In this document: in pieces, positions 34,717-47,487 of the stretch
Numbering within the stretch: position 1 is the stretch's first letter
Layout: every line of letters begins with the position of its first letter
NCBI GenBank assembly: GCA_033398695.1
Contig: CM065811.1
Location: 74,218,001 to 74,282,000 of the forward strand
Length of the DNA: 64,000 bases
Source of the DNA: Orobanche coerulescens
Lineage: Eukaryota > Streptophyta > Magnoliopsida > Lamiales > Orobanchaceae
Direction: 5' to 3'
Translations under genes and position numbers: made by a program
Notes under the pieces: generated by a model
The model's input: the letters and a program-made list of their open reading frames with translations, nothing else
Databases searched by the model: none
What the model was told of the DNA's origin: nothing

Positions 34717-36220
34717 ATGAGGTTGAGCATTGAGATTGTGCTACCAGAGAGTTCCGGGAAGTTGCGTACACTTGAGATTTCGTCATCTTTAGTCGACGAC
34801 ATTAAGTCGGGACAATTAGAGGACCCGATGATTATTCAGCTTCGAGAGAATGTAGGGAAGGGGAGATCCCCGGGATTCGTGATACCTGACGATGGTGTGT
34901 TGAGATTCCAAGGTCGGCTTTGTGTTCCAAATGACTTGGAATTGAGGCAGAGTATTATGCGAGAGGCTCACGCGTCACCTTACTCAGTCCATCCAGGCTC
35001 GAGTAAAATGTATAAAGATTGGAGAAAGAATTTCTGGTGGAATGACATGAATAATGAAGTAGTCGAGTTTGTGGCTAAGTGTTTGACTTGTCAACAAGTC
35101 AAAATCAAGCATCAGCGGCCAGCCGGATTGTTGAAACCACTTCCCGTCCCGGAATGGAAGTGGGAAGATATCTCCATGGATTTTGTTACGAGTTTGCCGA
35201 GGACGAGGACCGTAATGAATATGGTGTGGGTGATCGTGGACCGACTAACCAATTCGGCACATTTTCTGGGCATCAAGGATACTTGGGGTCCAGAAAAGTT
35301 GGCTCGTGTTTTTATCGCTCAGATAGTGAGGCTACATGGTACGCCGAGGACTATTATTTCGGACAGAGATGGCCGGTTTGTATCGCACTTCTGGCAGGTG
35401 GTACATAAGGCATTGGGGACACATTTGTGTCTGAGTACATCTTTCCACCCTCAGACCGACGGACAGTCCGAACGTACCATTCAGACGTTCGAGGATATGT
35501 TGCGCGCGTGTGTGTTAGACCGGAGTAGTGACTGGGAGGAGCATCTGGCCTTGATTGACTTTACGTATAAAAATAGTTGGTACGTGTCGATTAAGATGGC
35601 ACCATATGAGGCACTTTATGGCCGACATTGCCGATCACCGATATATTGGGATGAACCGTCCGATCTAGTTGCCACCGAGCTGGACCTTGTGTTGGAGACG
35701 AGGGAGAAAGTTGAATTGATTAGAAAGCGAATGTTGGCGGCTCAGAGTCGACAAAAGTCTTATGCGGATGTTAGGCGTCAACCTTTGGAGTTTGAGGTGG
35801 GAGATCATGTTCTGTTGAGAGTGTCCCCGACGAAGGGAGTTTTCCGTTTTGGGAAAAGGGGGAAGCTTAGTCTGAGGTATATTGGGCCTTTCGAGATATT
35901 GGAGAGAGTCGGTGCATTGGCATACCGTTTGGCTTTGCCTCCGTCGTTGAGTCATGTTCATAGAGTATTTCACGTCTCCCAGCTGAGGAAGTACGTTCCG
36001 GACCCATCCCATGTTATTGATTTCGGGGACGTGGAGATGGAGAAGGATGTTACATTTCAGGAGAGGCCCGTCAGAATTTTAGAGCGTCGAGTCAAGCAGT
36101 TAAGGCACAAAACCATTCTTTTGGTTAAGGTGCAATGGTTGAGGCACGAAGTAGAAGAAGCGACGTGGGAGTTAGAGGAGGATATGCGTTCGAGGCATCC
36201 CGAGCTTTTTGATTCTTAAG
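34717..36220 (+). pseudogene. Gypsy integrase with chromodomain-like tail (C)
   Basis: A 500-codon uninterrupted stretch: linker, HHCC domain ([28 protein letters not shown]), core with MDFVTSLP, ISDRDGRF and TDGQSERTIQTFED (all three acidic residues present), GPF region (FRFGKRGKLSLRYIGPFEIL, HRVFHVSQLRKYVPDP) and a C-terminal chromodomain-like module (RILERRVKQLRHK, VKVQWLRHEVEEATWELEED). This tail is typical of Tekay/Del chromoviruses and is thought to direct integration to chromatin. The best-preserved gene segment in the window, but it has no start of its own. Confidence 0.9.
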
Positions 36221-36236
36221 TTTCGGGACGAAACTT
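36218..36236 (+). other. Inverted repeat at pol stop (C)
   Basis: AAGTTTCGGGACGAAACTT; its first two bases belong to the TAA stop. Followed by the polypurine AGAGGGGGAGAA and the LTR. Confidence 0.78.
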
Positions 36237-36254
36237 TATTTTAGAGGGGGAGAA

Positions 36255-38318
36255 TGTAATATCCGTACCTTTCCATTTTCAGCAGTTTCCATTTTTGGTG
36301 TATGTCTACTTTTATCGACATTTTGAATCTACTTTATTCTTGGAGTTTTTCCATTTGGACGAGTTTTGGTGATGTTTTCACGTAATTTCATTTTATGACA
36401 TGTTTTGCCGTATGAACGTTCGATTCTTATAAAACTCATTCGTTTTCATTGTTTCTTGATTTGTGCAAGTTCGTATGGCTGAGTTGGTCGTGTTGAGACT
36501 TTCGGTTTGTAAATCCGTCGTCGTATCGTGATTTTCGGGCACTTGTGCCATTTTTTTAATTTCCCATAAGTTTAGGGAACTTCATTTTCCTTGTCGTATT
36601 CGGATTCCCCGGTAGTCGGAATTATATTTTCTTTCAGCGCTTAGCTCTATCGCCTTGTATATTTCGTATTCGTATTTCTAGATTCTGGCCTTGTCGTGCG
36701 TTTCGAGTTTCGTACCTTCGGCAGTAGCGTACTGATATGGGCAGTACTGAACTGCTGCGTGGGTAGCGCACGCTACTCCTTGTTACCTTGCGTGCGCTAT
36801 CGATGTGCAGTTAGCATACGCTAATTCGTTATTGTTAGCGTGCACTAGCGAGTGGTATTTAGCGCGTGTTAAGCATGTCTAGCGCACGCTAGTGACGTCG
36901 GGCAGTAGCTACTGGACTGTTTATAGCCCCGTTAGCGTGCGCTACCTTGTGATAGTTAGCGTGCGCTAACTATGCGTTTTAATTAGATCAGCGGGCAGGT
37001 CAGAACAGCAGTTTTCATTCTTTTCTTTCGTTTTCTTCACCGGGCGACTCCAGAGGGCGATTGCCTTTAGTTTTGATCGGAGAACTCTTCGTATTCCATC
37101 ACCGTAGGTTCGTGCTAACATATCATCATCAACGTAATCATCCTCCATCGTACGAATCCGAGGTATTTGCTTGAGGAACCTTAAACTTGTCTAATTTGGG
37201 GGTTTTTCTGGTTTTTCGTGATTGATTCCGAATTGTTCATGTATGTTATGAAATTCCTTATCGATTGTTGTTATCGGGTGATTCCCAATCAGTTTTCCTT
37301 GAGTTTAATCCGTGAATTGTTGATACGGGGAGATTTTGTGTAAACCCTCGCCGTATCGATTGAACGTTTATCGTCGTGAATTGTAATCGGGGTTATGGGT
37401 GTATTCCATTCGAGTAATGTTGTCCGTTAGGACTGATTTATATTGATCCTTCGTTTAGGAACCGTAGTTTTCCGTCCGGATCATTTGTAGTTGTTGTTCG
37501 TCCCCTTTTCGTCGGAGATGTCTCAAAGGCAAGTATTTTACATTTGTTTACATGTTCTAGTATTTGAATTGTGGCTATTCGTGGTTGTTGTGGATGGATA
37601 TGTGTATGTTCACCTAGGGACGGTCCGACGGGGCCTCTAGGGATACGTATTGCCGTGTGTGTGCGTATCGCGAACTATGGTTAACCACCCAGGAATGTCC
37701 GACGGGGCTCTGCGGGGTACGGTGGCCGTGAGTCTCGTACCAAGGTTAACTTTGAATTTTTTTTGTTGGAGAAAATGTGTTTTGTGCTTGTGCACCGTAT
37801 AATATTCCGGAACATAAATGATTTCTAAAATGATTTTTGGCGCATATATTCATCTGATTAGAATGTAGTTCAAATGGATTGTACTTGCACTAGCAGTTGT
37901 CGCTAACCCCTTAAATGGGGAAATACTTTTTGTATTTCAAGTACAGGTCTTGGAGACAAGCGAACACTCGAGCCGTATGAGAATGATGGGCAAGTATGAT
38001 ACTGTTCGGTAGTCAGTTGTTGGTTTTCTGTTCTGTCGGTTGTTATCGATGTCTTGTTTTGGGGATTTCTGTATTTTGAAATTTGTTTAAGTACTCGAGT
38101 ACTTCCTTTGTGAGTTTATTAACGTTGTGTTCCCATTTTGGGAAATGGATTTGATGTCAGATTTTATTTGACGGATTGTAGTCTTTTATTTGATTCATTG
38201 TTTTTGTTGATGGATGTATGTCTTTGTCGGATGTTATTTCGGTACGTTAGCCTGGTGGATTCCATGAAGTGGGGTCCACGGCGCTGTAATATGCCTTGAT
38301 CGTCTTGGGGGTGTTACA
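36255..38318 (+). repeat. 3' LTR of element C
   Basis: Pairs with 20444-22506. The palindrome array at 36762-36972 shows several units with single changes relative to the 5' LTR. It ends GGGGGTGTTACA before CTACA, the second target copy. Confidence 0.93.
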
Positions 38319-40785
38319 CTACACAGGAATACTCCGGACGTGGATACCATTTAGGTTTTATCCCTCAACACATCGGCCCATTAACACATAAACTCCCAAG
38401 GTCACAACCAAGGGTCACGGAAGCATCTACACAAGAATACTCTGGACGTGGTTACCATTCAAGTTTTATCCCTCAACACATCAGCCCATTAAAATAACAG
38501 TTCTAGGAAAGAGCACATTACAAAATACATCAAACAATGATGCGCACTCATTATATGAAACATCAACATACAACATGTACAACAATGCAACAAGATAAAT
38601 ATGCTCATAATTGAGCAATACAAAATTACCTCAAAGCCGGAGACACTAACCTTTCCACGACCAACATCCCTGAACGAGTATACAATTATACGAATAATCC
38701 AGAATGAAGTACAGTTCATCATTATCAACAAACCATCACCTCGAGATCAATGTCGACACGGTAACTATCCTCGATATCCAACCTTCCATATCACAGACTA
38801 AAGATAATTCACACCTCCATTTTCACCAGACATCTTTAAATCATATACATTATGATTTATCCCAAACCAAAGCATAAAATACGAACCATCATCCCGACAA
38901 CGTATATTTATATATCATTGCTATATGAATTATAAATGAAATTAAACAGAAACCAATCATTAAATATCATAAACTGAACAAGTATAACTTGCCTCAATGC
39001 CGACATGACGATGATGAAGCCGTTACCAAGTTCCTTGCATTCGTTTACGAGCTCCTCGGCCCTGACCAACGCAATCTACGAACTCTTCAACCTCAACACA
39101 ACGGTCATAATAAACGATCAATTATCGTAAGGTATTGCAATAATTGATTCACACACATTCGATAAAAAACAACAACCAATATAACCAACCAATCAAACTC
39201 AACGGCTCAACAATACCTCGATCATATATAATACCATACAATACAACTCAACCAATTCGAACTCATGTCCACGATACAAGCCGCAACTCGATAATCATAA
39301 TTAATAATCAATTTAACCTAGTGTCTTAACATACTCGACTCCAACTTCAACTTTAAATACGAATTAACAAGGTTGCTTCTTGTTCATATTCGTAAATCCA
39401 TAGAAAAGAAATTACCAGTTATTATCATGAATAATCATATACCGAAATTAACCATAATCTTTCCATATTCCATTCATAAAATCATGACATATATAACTCA
39501 AGAGTTCTTCAAGAACATTAATCCATAATCACGTTCATACTCAACAGAACCACATACTCCGATGTCTTCTAACATCTAAACAATCACTTAATTCACAATC
39601 CAAGGCATTTATCATCATATTCTTCAACATACAATCCATATAATCTCAAGAATCACATCAACACCATGTCCATGCTTTATAATCAAAACCAAGAGCACCA
39701 TGATTCCATAATTGTGTTCATAACAAAATCCAAGATATACATACATATATACACCTATCATCATATCATCATCTTCCTCAACTCAAACCCTATGAAACTT
39801 CAAGAATCATCACAATACTCCCATAATACATGAGCACACGGATTAATCATCAACAACAATCATCAAATCCCGAAATGAAGAGAGGGTTAACCAACATACC
39901 TCAAGAAGAAGAATCACCACAATCAAACACTTCAAGAAACATCAAGAATTCCAAACTTCAAGATCCTAATCAAACCATCAAGGTCTCAATCAAGGTAGAA
40001 GGGCCTGGAATAGGATTAGAAGTGAAGAGGGACGAAGCTTGGGAGCAAAAATCTGTTTCTACTCGTGAAGAAATGAAAGACCGATCCTTGTTATATAATC
40101 TGCACAGCTCATTACGTACATTAACACCCAAAATTCATGTACGTAAGACCTCCTAACGTACGCTACATGTCCTGCATAGCGTACGTAATCAGATCCAGAG
40201 CTCACTGCCTCATTTCGTACCTTGTATTACATACGTAAAACCTGTGCCGTAACATACTATGTTACACACAGTTGACTTGCTTTAGTAACATACTCGTTTA
40301 ACATACGTAATGGGTTATCCTTAACGTACCTAAAGCTCAATGTTGACTTACCTTTCCATACCTACGCCGAAAGTTGCCGACCACGGGCCCACTATTGGCC
40401 ACAGCCTGGATCATGTCTGATTCCTATAATAACGTACGTAATTCATGACACATAATGTACGTTATGCTTACCAGCTTAGCGTACGTTAACCCCTCAGTTT
40501 AGCGTACGTAATAGCTTCTGCACTTAGCCAATTTCTTCACTCCTGTCCATCTCGACATACTGGATACGTATACACACACTGATAATATTCTCATACAATA
40601 TATCCGACATCGAAAGACATATCAAGCACGTAATATCCTAGAATTTAAAATAACCTTGATAGATATACTGGTACAACTGTCACAGTTCTCAAAATAATTC
40701 ATCCATACTGTACAGGTCCCACGCTGTACAGTACAACTCAGATAAAATAAAGCAAAAAATCATAGCGAAATTCTAGGATATTACA
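38319..40785 (-). repeat. 3' LTR of element D, right part
   Basis: Continues the D LTR from CTACACAGGAATACTCC and ends on the plus strand at CTAGGATATTACA, i.e. TGTAATATCC in the element's sense. It includes a duplicated block of about 110 bases near the C junction, a minus-strand TATATAA at 40092-40098, and palindromic ACGTAC-type units at 40137-40512. The plus-strand frame at 39830-40156, repeated at 46190-46501, is antisense leader and not a gene. Confidence 0.82.
40137..40512 (-). repeat. Palindrome-like units in D LTR
   Basis: Many ACGTACGTAA, TAGCGTACGTAA and TAACGTACGCTA units in the place corresponding to the TAGCGCACGCTA array of E. The same architecture with a different centre (GTAC instead of GCAC). 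Confidence 0.7.
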
Positions 40786-41178
40786 TATCTTCTCACTTAA
40801 ATAAGTTTCATCCTTGAAACTTAACATTCTGTCATAATCAATACCTCAATCCCGAAATATCTTAAAATCATGCCACCATACTCAAATAAGCATCTTCAAA
40901 ACCAAGCAACCGAAATATCATACTTACAGGTCCGTGAAGCCGATGATCTCCCGTGATACTAGCATACGACTCCCATACGAAGCCTCAACACAATAGCAAC
41001 ATACACAACTATCGCATTTTAGAAATTTTGAAAATATTCAAAAATTTTGGAACCTCCAAAATTGGTTTGACTCTAAAGTCAGAAAATAATTTTCAAAAGT
41101 CACGCTACTACCGCACCGGTAGAGCAACATAACACACATGCCCGGGTTTTACAAAATCCCAGCTGTGATACCATCTTC
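40786..41178 (-). other. Interior of element D (393 bp)
   Basis: The whole space between the two LTRs. In the element's sense it starts with the primer site TGGTATCACAGCT (41161-41173), has an untranslated leader with ACCTGTAAGTATG, and ends with a hairpin (AAGTTTC...GAAACTT at 40803-40822) and AAGTGAGAAGATA next to the 3' LTR. No reading frame of note. It resembles a leader fused directly to a 3' end. Confidence 0.8.
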
Positions 41179-44100
41179 TGTAACACCACCAAAACCAACC
41201 GAGAATATTACAGCGCCGCGGGCTCCACGCCGGAACCCACAAGGCTAAAAATCATTTTCACAATCGTTACAAACATGCCAAAGAGGCAAACACGGTAATA
41301 TTTTACGAATAATTAAATGTTTCCCAAAATATAGTTCTCAAATACCCTCATAAAATTTCATTTGAAAGTACAAGGCGAAAATACAATGTTTGAACAGTTT
41401 CAAAAACGTATGTTATGTCATTACTAGCACGCACCGATAATATAGTTTGAGAAAGTTTTACAAAATAAACCCATGTTTGCAAAATACCAAAAAAAAGGCC
41501 ATTTCAAAAGTATACGCGAGTTGGTAGAATACCAAAAGTCATTTTAAAATATACAGCAACGGATATAATAATAATAATAATACATTTGCAGTGGAATCAT
41601 AACAGTCAGGAAAATACTCGGTCTCAAATACATGCCATAGCCAGTATCACCGGGAAGCTCATCCCTTCACGACCGCTACTAGATCGATCTCCGAGTACCT
41701 AAAAGATAAAGCCCACGGTGGGGTCAACCACAATACTCAACAATGATAGCGATCGCATCATCATAAACAATTACATATCAATGTAATTACAATGTAAGAA
41801 TACTTCCAATGTAATCTTTCTATAATAACCTTACCAATGGTGGTAATTAATATCAAATCAATCCTTATCTCAATCCACACTTCGCATCCTCAAGTGACGA
41901 TGAATTCAAAAATAACCATCTATACTGTGTTCAAAATGATGCCAAGATTCTCAAACATAATTATATCTCCAATATGGATCAACCTATCCATGTCCAAATC
42001 TATCCACTGGATCGCACAATCGAATCTCAATCTGATAGAACCGATAATACATAATACATTTGTAGATCAACTGCCTCAACACAATGACAAGTCCCAGATG
42101 ACGATACCAAGTATGAGTGTTCACACTATCAATAATAATAATAAATAATGCATCAAACGAGAATGTCATCGACATGATAAACTCCAATACTATCAAAAAT
42201 ATATCAATGATAACCGAGAATACCATTACATGATAAACTCCACACAAGATCAACAAAGGACCAACAACGAACGAAAATACAATCGATACGGTAACTCCAA
42301 CATGATCAATAAAGATCAATAACGAACGAGAATACCAATGATATGGTGAACTCCAAACGAGATCAATAAAGGATCAATAACGAATGAGATTATCAACGAT
42401 ATGGTGAACTACAAATGAGACCAATAAAGGATCAATAACGAACGAGATTACCAACGATATGGTGAACTCAAAACGAGATCAATAAAGGATCAATAACGAA
42501 CGAGATTACAAACGATATGGTGAACTCCAAACGAGATCATAAAGGATCAATAACGAACGAGATTACCAACGATATGGTGAACTCCAAACGAGATCAATAA
42601 ATGATCAATAACGAACGAGATTACCAACAATATGGTGAACTCCAACAAGATCAATAAAGGTTCAACAGGGACAGATATACGAGCGAATAAAATCGTCAAA
42701 CCTATACAAATCACATATATGGGATCTCGAAGACAAACCCGACTATCGAACATATCCGACCATACATAGACTATGAACGACCAATGAATATGGTTCAAGA
42801 TGGACGTCACGATACGCCCGATCCGGAAATGTGTCCATGCACAAGCCACCAACGGGTATCGATCGAACACACGCGTGGTCTTGTACCTAATCAGTTTCAC
42901 GAAGTACGTCTTGTGTGCACATCTCAATGTGAGGTCGAAACCAACACATGACTACATGTGCCCGCGCTGAAAATCCTACACATGACCGATCAGTACATAG
43001 ATATGATTTAGGATATGTCACAATGCAACATGACAACGAAAATCGAAGAAACACATATCCAATACGGATCAGAAGACACATATCGCATTTAGGATATAAT
43101 AATAATAAAAATACATTTGCAGTGGAATCATAACAGTCAGGAAAATACTCGGTCTCAAATACATGTCATAGCTAGTATCACCGGGAAGCTCATCCCTTCA
43201 CGACCGCTACTAGCTCGATCTCCGAGTACCTAAAAGATAAAGCCCACGACGGGGTCAGCCATAATACTCAACAATGATAGCGATCACATCATCATAAATA
43301 ATTACATATCAATGTAATTACACAGTAAGAATACTTCCAATGTAATCTTTCTGTAATAACCTTACCAATGGTGGTAATTAATATCAAATCAACCCTGACC
43401 TCAATCCACACTTCGCATCCTCAAGTGACGATGAATTCAAAAATAACCATCTATATTGTGTTCAAAATGATGCCAAGATTCTCAAACATAATTATATCTC
43501 CAATATGGAACAACCTATCCATGTCCAAATCTGTCCACTGGATCGCACAATTGAATCTCAATCTGATAGAACCGATAATACATAACACATCTGTAGATCA
43601 ACTGCCTCGACACAATGACAAGTCCCAGATGACGATACCAAGTATGAGCGCTCACACTATCAATAATAATAATAACTAATGCTTCAAACGAGAATGTCAT
43701 CAACATGATAAACTCCAATACTATCAAAAATATATCAACGATAATCGAGAATACCATTACATGATAAACTCCACACAAGATCAACAAAAGACCAACAACG
43801 AACGAAAATACCATCAATACGGTAACTCCAACAGGATCAATAAAGATCAATAACGAACAAGAATGCCAATGATATGGTGAAATCCAAACAAGATCAATAA
43901 AGGATCAATAACGAATGAGATTAGCAACGATATGGTGAACTACAAATGAGACCAATAAAGGATCAATAACGAACGAGATTACCAATGATATGGTGAACTC
44001 CAAACGAGATCAATAAATGATCAATAACGAACGAGATTACCAACGATATGGTGAACTCCAACAAGATCAATAAAAGGTTCAACAGGGATAGATATACGAG

Positions 44101-46461
44101 CGAATAAAATTATCAAACATATACAAATCACATATATGGGATCTCGAAGACAAACCCGACTATCGAACATATCCGACCATACATAGACTATGAACGACCA
44201 ATGAATATGGTTCAAGATGGATGACCCGATATGCCCGATCTGGAAATGTGTCCATGCACAAGCCACCAATGGGTATCGATCGAACACACGCGTGGTCTTG
44301 TACCTAATCAGTATCACGAAGTACATCTTGTGTGCACATCTCAATGTGAGGTCGAAACATGTGCCCGCGCTGAAAATCCTACACATGACCGATCAGTACA
44401 TAGATATGATTCCTGATATGTCACGATGCAACATGACAACGAAAATCGAAGAAACACATATCTAATACGGATCAGAAGACTTCCAAAGTGAACAACGATA
44501 GCTCGATATTGAAAGATCGACAAGGCCACGATCGTATTTCCGTTGGACAACACTTCACAGAATGCTCAACAATGCACATAATATTTAGCACATAAACTCC
44601 CAAGGTCGCAACCAAGGATCATAGAAGCATCTACACAGGAATACTCCGGACGTGGGTACCATTCAGGTTTTATCCCTCAACACATCAGCCCATTAACACA
44701 AACTCCCAAGGTCACAACCAAGGGTCACGGAAGCATCTACACAAGAATACTCCGGACGTGGGTACCATTCAAGTTTTATCTCTCAACACATCAGCCCATT
44801 AAAATCCCAGTTCTAAGAAAGAGCACATCACAAAATACACCAAACAATGATGCACACTCATTACATGAAACATCAACATACATCATGTACAACAATGAAA
44901 CAGGATAAATATTCTCATAATTGAGCAATACAAAATTACCTCAAAGCTGGAGACACTAACCTTTCCACGACCAACATCCCTGAACGAGTACACAATTATA
45001 CGAATAATCCAGAATGAAGTATAGTTCATCACTATCAACAAACATCCCCTCGAGATCAATGTCGACACGGTAACTATCCTCGATATCCAACCTTCAATAT
45101 CACAGACTAAAGATAATTCACACCTCCGTTTTCAACAGACACCTTTAAATCATATATGTTATGATTTATCCCAAACCAAAGCATAATATACAAACCATCA
45201 TCCCGACAATGTATATTTATATATAATTGCTATATGAATTATAAATGAAATGTAACCGAAACCATTCATTAAATATCATAAACTGAACAAGTATAACTTG
45301 CCTCGAATCCGACAGGACGATGATGAAGCCGTTACCAAGTTCCATGCCTTCGTCTACGAGCTCCTCGGCCCTGACCAACGCAATCTACGAACTCTTCAAC
45401 CTCAACCGCAACACAACAGTCATAATCAACGATCAATTATCACAACCTATTGTAATAATTGATTAACACACATTCGATAAAAATCAACAACCGATATAAT
45501 CAACCAATCAAACTCAAAGTCTCAACAATACCTCGTTCATATACAAAACCGTACAATACAACTCAACCAATTCGAACTCATGTCCACGATACAAGCCACA
45601 ACTCGATAATCATAATTAACCATCAATTTAACCAAGTGTCTTAACATACTCAACTCCAACTTCAACTTTAAATACGAATTAACAAGGTTCCTTCTTGTTC
45701 ATATTCGTAAATCCATAGAAAACAAATTACCAGTTATTATCATGAATAATCATATACCGAAATTAACCGTAATCTTTCCAAATTCCATTCATAAAATCAT
45801 GACATATATAACTCAAGAGTTCTTCAAGAACATTAATCCATAATCACGTTCATACTCAACAGAACGACATACTCCGATGTCTTCTAACATCTAAACAATC
45901 ACTTAATTCACAATACAAGGCATTTATCATCATATTCTTCAACATACAATCCATATAATCTCAAGAATCACAACAACACCATGTCCATGCTTTATAATCG
46001 AAACCAAGAGCACCATGATTCCATAATCATGTTCATAACAAAATACAAGATATACATACATATATACACCTATCATCATATCATCATCTTCCTCAACTCA
46101 AACCCTATGAAACTTCAAGAATCATCACAATACTCCCATAATACATCAGCACACGGATTAATCATCAACAACAATCATCAAATCCCGAAATGAAGAGAGG
46201 GTTAACCAACATACCTCAAGAAGAAGAATCATCACAATCAAACACTTCAAGAAACATCAAGAATTCCAAACTTCAAGATCCTAATCAAACCATCAAGGTC
46301 TCAATCAAGGTAGAAGGTCCTGGAATAGGATTAGAAGTGAAGAGGGACGAAGCTTGGGAGCAAAAATCTATTTCTACTCGTGAAGAAATGAAAGACCGAT
46401 CCTTGTTATATAATCTGCACAGCTCGTTACGTACGTTAACACCCAAAATTCATGTACGTAA
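41179..46461 (-). repeat. 5' LTR of element D, expanded and broken
   Basis: Plus strand opens TGTAACACCACC (GGTGGTGTTACA in the element's sense). The part 41571-43075 is repeated at 43092-44487. After 44488 it follows 20300-20443 and 38319-40150 of the other LTR and breaks off at TGTACGTAAG near 46461, so the outer 640 bases are missing. Simple (ATA)n repeats mark both copies of the duplicated block. Confidence 0.78.
41571..44487 (-). repeat. 1.5-kb tandem duplication inside D LTR
   Basis: Both copies begin GGATATAATAATAATA (41571 and 43092; offset 1521) and run to CGGATCAGAAGAC. The inner 58-bp minisatellite has six units in the first copy (42318-42663) and four in the second (43849-44080). 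Confidence 0.85.
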
Positions 46462-46935
46462 GAAATACAATGAAAATACAAGGCGAAAATACAATGTTTG
46501 AACAGTTTCAAAAACGTACGTTATGTCATTACTGGCACGCACCGATAATATAGTTTGAGAAAGTTTTACAAAATAAACCCATGTTTGCAAAATACCAAGA
46601 AAAAAGGCCATTTGAAAGTACAAGGCGAAAATACAAGGTTTCAACAGTTTCAAAAACGTACGTTTTGTCATTACTAGCACGCACCGATAATATAGTTTGA
46701 GAAAGTTTTACAAAATAAACCCATGATTGCAAAATACCAAAAAAAAGGCCATTTCAAAAGTATAAGCGAGTTGGTTGAATACCAAAAATCATTTTAAAAT
46801 ATATAGCAACGGATATAATAATAATAAAAATACATTTGCAGTGGAATCATAACAGTCAGGAAAATACTCGGTCTCAAATACATATCATAGCCAATATCAC
46901 CGGGAAGCTCATCCCTTCACGACCGCTACTAGCTC
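46462..46935 (-). repeat. Rearranged element D piece
   Basis: Resembles the start of the 5' LTR region (41360-41700). Contains a tandem duplication of 142 bases (ACAAGGCGAAAATAC at 46478 and 46620) and ends at ACTAGCTC, where element F sequence begins. Neither side is at an LTR terminus, so this is a secondary junction. Confidence 0.7.
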
Positions 46936-47487
46936 ATCCCTCGCTTGGGGGTATTTATAACCTTGGAAATGTATCCGTTATAAATGAAGTCGTTGCTGGT
47001 TGGTGAGATGTTGAAGTCTGACTCTTGATTGGCGGCTGTTGAATGTTTGAATTAAAGCAGATCGCATTTAATGCTTCAGACATCCTTTCCGTCTTTGCAT
47101 TAAATTCTCTTCAGAGCGTTCATACTTCTCTCTCCAGCTGCATTAAATGTTGTCCTATCAGCAATAAATGCTGCTTTAATCATGAATAGTTTATGTATAA
47201 ACAATGTTTATCTCACAACGGTTTAAAGACTTTTTATATTCAGTTTTGTTGGATGTGTTTTACTTTTCCCATGTAAAACACCTTCAGCCTGTATGTTGTA
47301 TCCAACATATTACGTCTCTTCGTTGTATGAAGAAGGCTCTGTATGATGGACTGTCGAAGAACTCTTTGCTGTATGTAGGGGCTGTATGACGAGTTCAAAT
47401 AGCTTCCATACTTGACAGTATTCTGACTTCGTTGAGACTAAGTGATGTATGTTGGCAATTATCAAAACAGGAATATTTATCCCAACA
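46936..47487 (-). repeat. Partial 3' LTR of element F
   Basis: In the element's sense it begins TGTTGGGATAAATATTCC at 47487, directly after the polypurine AAAAGGGGAAAAAT. It retains the upstream part with TATAAATA at 46952-46959 and is cut about 16 bases further on by element D. Confidence 0.7.

Larger units (their letters stand above)
20444..38318 (+). mobile_element. Element C, Tekay/Del-like Gypsy element
   Basis: LTRs 20444-22506 and 36255-38318 (2063 and 2064 bases, TGTAATATCCGTACC...GGTGTTACA) flank a primer site, leader and broken gag-pol. The interior is interrupted by element B. Target duplication CCACA (20439-20443) and CTACA (38319-38323) differs by one base; the uninterrupted D sequence near 44629 reads GAAGCATCTACACAGG. 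The polyprotein order gag-PR-RT-RH-IN-chromodomain is that of chromoviruses. Own length without B is about 9.1 kb. Confidence 0.93.
18840..46935 (-). mobile_element. Element D, long-LTR element with tiny interior
   Basis: Minus-strand element. The 3' LTR is 18840-20443 plus 38319-40785 (split by C and cut on the left by Copia-1), the interior is only 40786-41178, and the 5' LTR is 41179 to about 46461, followed by a rearranged D piece to 46935. LTR ends in the element's sense are TGTAATATCC and GGTGTTACA. Adding 434 bases seen only in the 5' copy, the LTR is about 4.5 kb. There is a primer site and a polypurine/hairpin end but no gag-pol. Both outer ends are truncated, so no target duplication can be read for D itself. 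Confidence 0.78.

Noticed and set aside
39830..40156. 108-codon plus-strand frame, repeated at 46190-46501
   Set aside because: It is antisense to the D LTR leader, and conservation between the copies is explained by LTR duplication; no domain seen.
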